The notes under the pieces: generated by a model
Database searches by the model: none
The model's input: the letters and a program-made list of their open reading frames with translations, nothing else
What the model was told of the DNA's origin: nothing
Assembly (NCBI GenBank): GCA_965369325.1
Contig: CBDUQI010000035.1
Coordinates: forward strand, 1-36,463
Source: CBDUQI01 sp965369325
GTDB lineage: Bacteria > Pseudomonadota > Gammaproteobacteria > Steroidobacterales > JBCBZW01
Reading direction: 5' to 3'
DNA: 36,463 nucleotides
Part shown: positions 32,740 to 36,463 of the stretch, one piece after another
How positions within the stretch are numbered: position 1 is the stretch's first letter
Layout of the letters: every line of letters begins with the position of its first letter
Position numbers and translations under genes: made by a program

Positions 32740-33948
32740 GTGCCAGCACCACACACGCCAGCCACGCCAACCGACGGGCACCTCCAGCACTGGCAACTGC
32801 AAGCGGATATCGCGTTTTTGAATCACGGGTCCTTTGGCGCGTGCCCGCGCAAAGTGCTAGCCCACCAACAAGCACTGCGCGACCGCCTGGAGCACCAGCC
32901 TGTGCAGTTTTACGTGCGCGACCTAGAGCCCATGCTGGATCACGCGCGTACCGCACTGGCTGAATTTCTGGGCGCGGCCTCAACCACGCTTGCCTTCGTA
33001 CGCAATGCCACCGCCGGGGTGAACGGGGTGCTCCGCTCGCTGAGATTAACACCCGGGGACGAACTGCTTACGACCAATCACGAGTACAACGCCTGCAGCA
33101 ACGCGCTGCATTTTGTCGCTGAACGCGCGGGCGCCAAAGTAGTGGTAGTGAACATCCCGTTGGAAGTGAGCGGGCCGGCGCAGGTACTGGAACTGGTGAG
33201 CGAGGCCATTACCCCCAACACCCGCCTGGCACTGCTAGATCACGTTACCAGCCAGACTGCGATGGTAATGCCCATCAAGGCGCTGATCGATGCGCTGGAT
33301 GCACGTGGCGTTGACACACTGGTGGACGGCGCGCATGCGCCCGGCATGTTGCCGCTGGCCCTGGACGAGTTGGGTGCCGCATATTACACCGGCAACTGTC
33401 ACAAGTGGCTGTGTGCGCCCAAAGGCGCAGGGTTCTTATACGTGCGCGAAGACAAACAGCGCGAGGTTCGGCCCATCGCTATCAGTCACGGCGCCAACTC
33501 CACACGCAACAGCCGTTCGCGTTTTCTGATCGAGTTCGACTGGATCGGCACTGACGATTACAGCGCAGCACTTTGCGTGCCAATGGCACTTGAGTTTATG
33601 GGCTCACTGCTACCCGGGGGCTGGCCGGCATTGCGCGCCTACAATCGCCAGCTGGTGCTGGACGGGCGCAACGCACTGGCACACGCCCTGCAGTGCCCGT
33701 TGCCCTGCCCGCCGGAGATGATCGGATCGCTGGCGTCTTTGCCTTTGCCGCCCGGCAGCCCGGAGCCCAGCGAATCGCCGCTGTACGCCGACCCGCTGCA
33801 AACCCGTCTGCTGGACGAGTACGCGATCGAAGTGCCAGTGGTGCCGTGGCCTGCGCCACCACACCGGCTCATTCGCATCTCCGGACAGGTTTACAACCGA
33901 CCCGAGCAATACACCGCCCTGGCAGCGGCATTGCAGGCAATCTTTTAG
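32740..33948 (+). CDS. Class V PLP-dependent enzyme (isopenicillin N epimerase-like)
   Basis: The 402-residue protein is a fold-type I PLP enzyme of the class V/NifS-like group. FLNHGSFGACPRKVL near the start, FVRNATAGVNGVLRSL, the cofactor Asp196 in LVDGAHAPGML, and the Schiff-base Lys222 in YTGNCHKWLCAPKGAGFLYV are all in place; the C-terminus has RISGQVYNRPEQYTALA. Known: the same group includes the ergothioneine C-S lyase EgtE as well as epimerases and desulfurases, so the reaction cannot be set from sequence alone. GTG 32740 has a GAGGG site upstream. It is divergent from the oxidoreductase gene and ends 4 bases from the 2OG-oxygenase gene on the other strand. Confidence 0.85.
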   Translation: MPAPHTPATPTDGHLQHWQLQADIAFLNHGSFGACPRKVLAHQQALRDRLEHQPVQFYVRDLEPMLDHARTALAEFLGAASTTLAFVRNATAGVNGVLRSLRLTPGDELLTTNHEYNACSNALHFVAERAGAKVVVVNIPLEVSGPAQVLELVSEAITPNTRLALLDHVTSQTAMVMPIKALIDALDARGVDTLVDGAHAPGMLPLALDELGAAYYTGNCHKWLCAPKGAGFLYVREDKQREVRPIAISHGANSTRNSRSRFLIEFDWIGTDDYSAALCVPMALEFMGSLLPGGWPALRAYNRQLVLDGRNALAHALQCPLPCPPEMIGSLASLPLPPGSPEPSESPLYADPLQTRLLDEYAIEVPVVPWPAPPHRLIRISGQVYNRPEQYTALAAALQAIF

Positions 33949-33952
33949 CGGC

Positions 33953-34543
33953 CTAACGGAACGGCGGGCCCGCCACCCAGGAGACCAGCGACACGCGCTG
34001 CCCGCGGGTGACCGGGGTCACACGGTGCTCGAGGTACGATGGGAATACAATCAGGCTGCCGCGCTCGCGCAGTACCGGCTCGGTGCGAGCGCGAAACTGC
34101 AAGTCACCGCCGTCGTAATCCTGCCCATCGCTCAATTGCAGCGACATGCTGAATTTGCGATTGCCGTAAATGCCCTGGCCGATATCCATATGCCAACCGT
34201 AGTGCCCGCCACTGTCATAGGTGGCGATTTGCGCGCCTTCGTAAAACCCCTTGAGCGCGAACCCGTAGTGGCGGTTCACCTGCCCCAGCGCAGCCTGCAA
34301 GCGAGCGAACAACCATTCTGTCTGTACGGTCGGCTGCAACCAGGTCACCCGCGAATCGCGCAAACCCTCCACCGGGCGATCCGTGCTCGCCTCGGTCTGT
34401 GGCTGCTGCGCTGCCAGTGTCACCAACGCGTCGCACTGCTTCGGGCTGAACACGCGCGGGCGCATCCATACGTTAGTGAGGGTATTGTTGGGCACGAGTT
34501 GGTGGGTCGATCGCAGCAGCCTGACTGGTTGTTGCTCAGCCAC
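33953..34543 (-). CDS. 2-oxoglutarate/Fe(II)-dependent oxygenase
   Basis: The 196-residue protein carries a prolyl-4-hydroxylase-like jelly roll with complete metal and cosubstrate sites: His118 and Asp120 in YGWHMDIGQG, His173 in YLEHRVTPV, and Arg183 in RGQRVSLVSWV for 2-oxoglutarate. DYDGGDLQF and GSLIVFPSYLEH are typical of the P4H/PKHD branch. Known: such enzymes hydroxylate a protein side chain or small molecule. The start is uncertain; GTG 34543 is chosen because it falls 4 bases after the MBL stop with a GGA-like site, while longer frames run inside that gene. It is the last gene of the run that starts with the N-formylglutamate amidohydrolase-like gene. Confidence 0.8.
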   Translation of the reverse strand: MAEQQPVRLLRSTHQLVPNNTLTNVWMRPRVFSPKQCDALVTLAAQQPQTEASTDRPVEGLRDSRVTWLQPTVQTEWLFARLQAALGQVNRHYGFALKGFYEGAQIATYDSGGHYGWHMDIGQGIYGNRKFSMSLQLSDGQDYDGGDLQFRARTEPVLRERGSLIVFPSYLEHRVTPVTRGQRVSLVSWVAGPPFR

Positions 34544-34547
34544 CTGA

Positions 34548-35636
34548 TTAATCCAGTTGGATCTGCGCCAGGTGGGTCTCATCACCACTTTGCACGTAGC
34601 GATCCACGCCATGCTCGTCGCGAGTGATCTGCACCAGACCCAGCGCGAGCAGAAAATTCAGATGCGCGATCGCCTCGCCGATCGCGAACATACGTGTATT
34701 CGCTGTAATTTTGCTGCGAAACAGCAGCTCAAACGTATCCACGGCCCGGCGTGGTTCCGCACAAAACACATAAAGATCGTTGAGGGCTTTTTTATGGTGA
34801 TCGATCAGAGCCTGCAACCGGCCGGGCACGCCGTAGAACGCCAGCCCGTGCGCGGGCAGGGCCAGCACCTGCTCCGGCAATTGCTCACTCAGTCGCACGC
34901 AGGAATCCAACCAGGCAGCCAGCGGATTGGCCTTGGGCTCGGTCGGCCACACGCTGACGTTCGAGCTGATGGTGGGCAGGATTTGATCGCCCGCGATCAC
35001 TAGGTTTAGTGATGGGCAATGCAGACAGGCGTGCTCGGGCGAGTGCCCGCGCCCCACCAGCACATGCCAGTCGCGACTACCAATCTGCAGTACATCACCA
35101 TCATTCAATCGTTCAAATGCCTGCGGCAACGGTGAGACCACCCCGCCAAAGCCGCCGAACCGCTGGCGATAGTGATCCAATTGATCTTCGGTCATGCCGG
35201 CCGCGCGATAAAACGCGATGCCTTCAGGCGGCGCCTCCCGACCGGTGTCAGAGACCAACACCCGGCACAGAAGATACTCGCCGGCAGTCATCAGCAGTGG
35301 GGCATCACAGCGGCGGGTAAGCCAGCCAGCCATGCCCACGTGATCGGGGTGCATGTGGGTGCAGATCACCCGGCCCACGGGCAGCCCCTGCAGCTGGCTG
35401 GCCAGCACGTCTTTCCACAGCGCCTTGGTGTCATCCAGCGCGATGCCGGTATCCACCACGGTCCAGTCTTCCTCGCCGCGCACCAGCCAGAGGTTAATGT
35501 GGTCGAGCGCCATAGGCAGCGGCATCCGCAACCAGAACACGCCGTCCGCAACTTCCTGCAACTGCCCCAGCGGCGGCGGCTCGGCGAAGGGGTATGCCAC
35601 TTCGCTCGTATTGGTAACGCCATCGTGCCCAATCAC
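34548..35636 (-). CDS. MBL-fold metallo-hydrolase
   Basis: The 362-residue protein has the metallo-beta-lactamase fold. Conserved pieces are NLWLVRGEEDWTVVDTG, the zinc motif THMHPDHVG (HxHxDH at 94-99), VGRGHSPEHACLHC, VIAGDQILPTIS and LPAHG. The C-terminal 90 residues form a helical, winged-helix-like extension (IGEAIAHLNFLLALGLVQIT) seen in hydrolases of the LACTB2/glyoxalase II-like group. The substrate is unknown; thioesters or phosphoesters are typical. The GTG at 35636 has AGGAG about 10 bases upstream. It lies 60 bases after the amidohydrolase-like gene and 4 bases before the oxygenase gene. Confidence 0.85.
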   Translation of the reverse strand: MIGHDGVTNTSEVAYPFAEPPPLGQLQEVADGVFWLRMPLPMALDHINLWLVRGEEDWTVVDTGIALDDTKALWKDVLASQLQGLPVGRVICTHMHPDHVGMAGWLTRRCDAPLLMTAGEYLLCRVLVSDTGREAPPEGIAFYRAAGMTEDQLDHYRQRFGGFGGVVSPLPQAFERLNDGDVLQIGSRDWHVLVGRGHSPEHACLHCPSLNLVIAGDQILPTISSNVSVWPTEPKANPLAAWLDSCVRLSEQLPEQVLALPAHGLAFYGVPGRLQALIDHHKKALNDLYVFCAEPRRAVDTFELLFRSKITANTRMFAIGEAIAHLNFLLALGLVQITRDEHGVDRYVQSGDETHLAQIQLD

Positions 35637-35696
35637 TGGGGATGCACTCCTAAGGGTGTGTTGCCCACCGGCGTTTGCCTGGCGGCGCGCCGGCCG

Positions 35697-36463
35697 CTAG
35701 TTGCCGACGCTGTGCCCGCGCCCGGGCGCCTCAAATGGGCGGGGCCGCGGTGACGAGCTAAGCGGAAGGATATCACCTAGCGCCTGTGCCAAACGCGCGG
35801 CCCAGGCGTTAATGCCATCGGCGCCACCAACCAGGTCCTGACGGATCTCGATGCCTGCATGGGGCAGGTCGGCCGATTCTGCGTGATGACTTAGCGTGAA
35901 CGAATCGTCCCCGCGACCGGAATAGGGCTGATTATCGCCCACCTCAAGGCCGTCACACCCGCGCAGCCACTCGATCAGTGGCTCGGGCAGTCGCGAATCG
36001 CGATTCCAGATGATGCCCACCTGCCAGGGCCGCTCTAAGCCCTCAAATACGGGCGTGCAGGTATGCACAGAAAGCACCGCCGGGGTGATGCCGCGGGCTT
36101 TGAACGCCGCGAGCTGACGCTGTACGGCCTCATGATAAGGCCAGTAACAGGCGCGCGCGCGCCGCAAACGCTCATCGTCACGCAGACGCTGATTGCCGGG
36201 CACGGTAATGCCGTCACTGACCGACGGAAACGCAGCGGGATGACTCAACGGCCGGTTAGGATCGATTACCAGACGAGAGTAGGTGCTGAATGCTGCCGGG
36301 GCATCCAACAGGCTGGACAGCTTGCGCGTCACGGCCGCAGCCCCGATGTCCCAACCGATATGGCTTTCGCGCTGGGATCGGCTCAACCCCAGGCTGCCCA
36401 TCGACTCAGGCAGCACATGGCCGGCGTGATCACATAACAACAGTAGTGGCGCGCGCCCCGCCT
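35697..36463 (-). CDS. N-formylglutamate amidohydrolase family protein, cut by window end
   Basis: The frame is open to the last base of the window and reads GRAPLLLLCDHAGHVLPESM, so the N-terminus lies outside. Family features are CDHAGH with likely zinc ligands, SHIGWDIGAAAVT, the substrate-binding YSRLVIDPNRPL, and SVHTCTPVFEGLERPWQVGI with another metal His. Known: the family includes HutG of histidine breakdown and related hydrolases of N-acyl amino acids; no hut genes are visible here, so the substrate is open. It heads a minus-strand run with the MBL hydrolase and the 2OG oxygenase. Confidence 0.85.
   Translation of the reverse strand, partial: AGRAPLLLLCDHAGHVLPESMGSLGLSRSQRESHIGWDIGAAAVTRKLSSLLDAPAAFSTYSRLVIDPNRPLSHPAAFPSVSDGITVPGNQRLRDDERLRRARACYWPYHEAVQRQLAAFKARGITPAVLSVHTCTPVFEGLERPWQVGIIWNRDSRLPEPLIEWLRGCDGLEVGDNQPYSGRGDDSFTLSHHAESADLPHAGIEIRQDLVGGADGINAWAARLAQALGDILPLSSSPRPRPFEAPGRGHSVGN

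Overview
The window reads as chromosomal DNA of a GC-rich Gram-negative bacterium, most likely a gammaproteobacterium. The evidence is an asmA-like gene with mutY and yggX in the order seen in many Gammaproteobacteria, an LpxA acyltransferase, an RND/MMPL exporter, and many exported proteins with ordinary signal peptides. Genes are dense and mostly in short one-strand runs. There are no rRNAs, CRISPR arrays or intact transposases. One tRNA is present.

Layout. 1-1362: decayed edge of a genomic island beside a tRNA-Phe gene, with a frameshifted, internally deleted sce7726-like gene, another truncated gene and the C-terminal stump of a tyrosine recombinase. 1610-5262: glutathione transferase gene, a strong minus-strand terminator with a possible small RNA behind it, a TonB-C protein, and a ToxR/CadC-type regulator divergent from an S41 peptidase. 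5379-7208: DUF885 peptidase-like protein. 7743-17314: the most striking block. It holds an exported subtilisin-like protease with a dockerin-like tail, an exported TPR-CHAT protease, a convergent zinc anti-sigma/ECF-like sigma pair, and a divergent metzincin with C-terminal repeats. 17426-19743: a second protein with the same dockerin-like tail, a shortened BtuF-like binding protein and an unknown secreted protein. 20108-22522: MMPL exporter.

22888-30030 is more housekeeping-like: egtB-egtD for ergothioneine, then yggX, mutY, a secreted SRPBCC protein and AsmA on the minus strand. 30669-32522 holds lpxA behind a Gfo/Idh/MocA oxidoreductase, a pairing that suggests a GnnA-like role and amide-linked lipid A. 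32740-36463 holds a class V PLP enzyme, then a minus-strand run of N-formylglutamate amidohydrolase-like, MBL-fold hydrolase and 2OG-Fe(II) oxygenase genes, the first cut by the window edge.

How they may work together (inference): the 7.7-17.3 kb block looks like a cell-envelope protease system, in which a sigma/anti-sigma switch may control an exported CHAT protease, a subtilase and a metzincin. This is the best candidate here for an undescribed system. The egt, mutY and yggX genes share an oxidative-stress theme.
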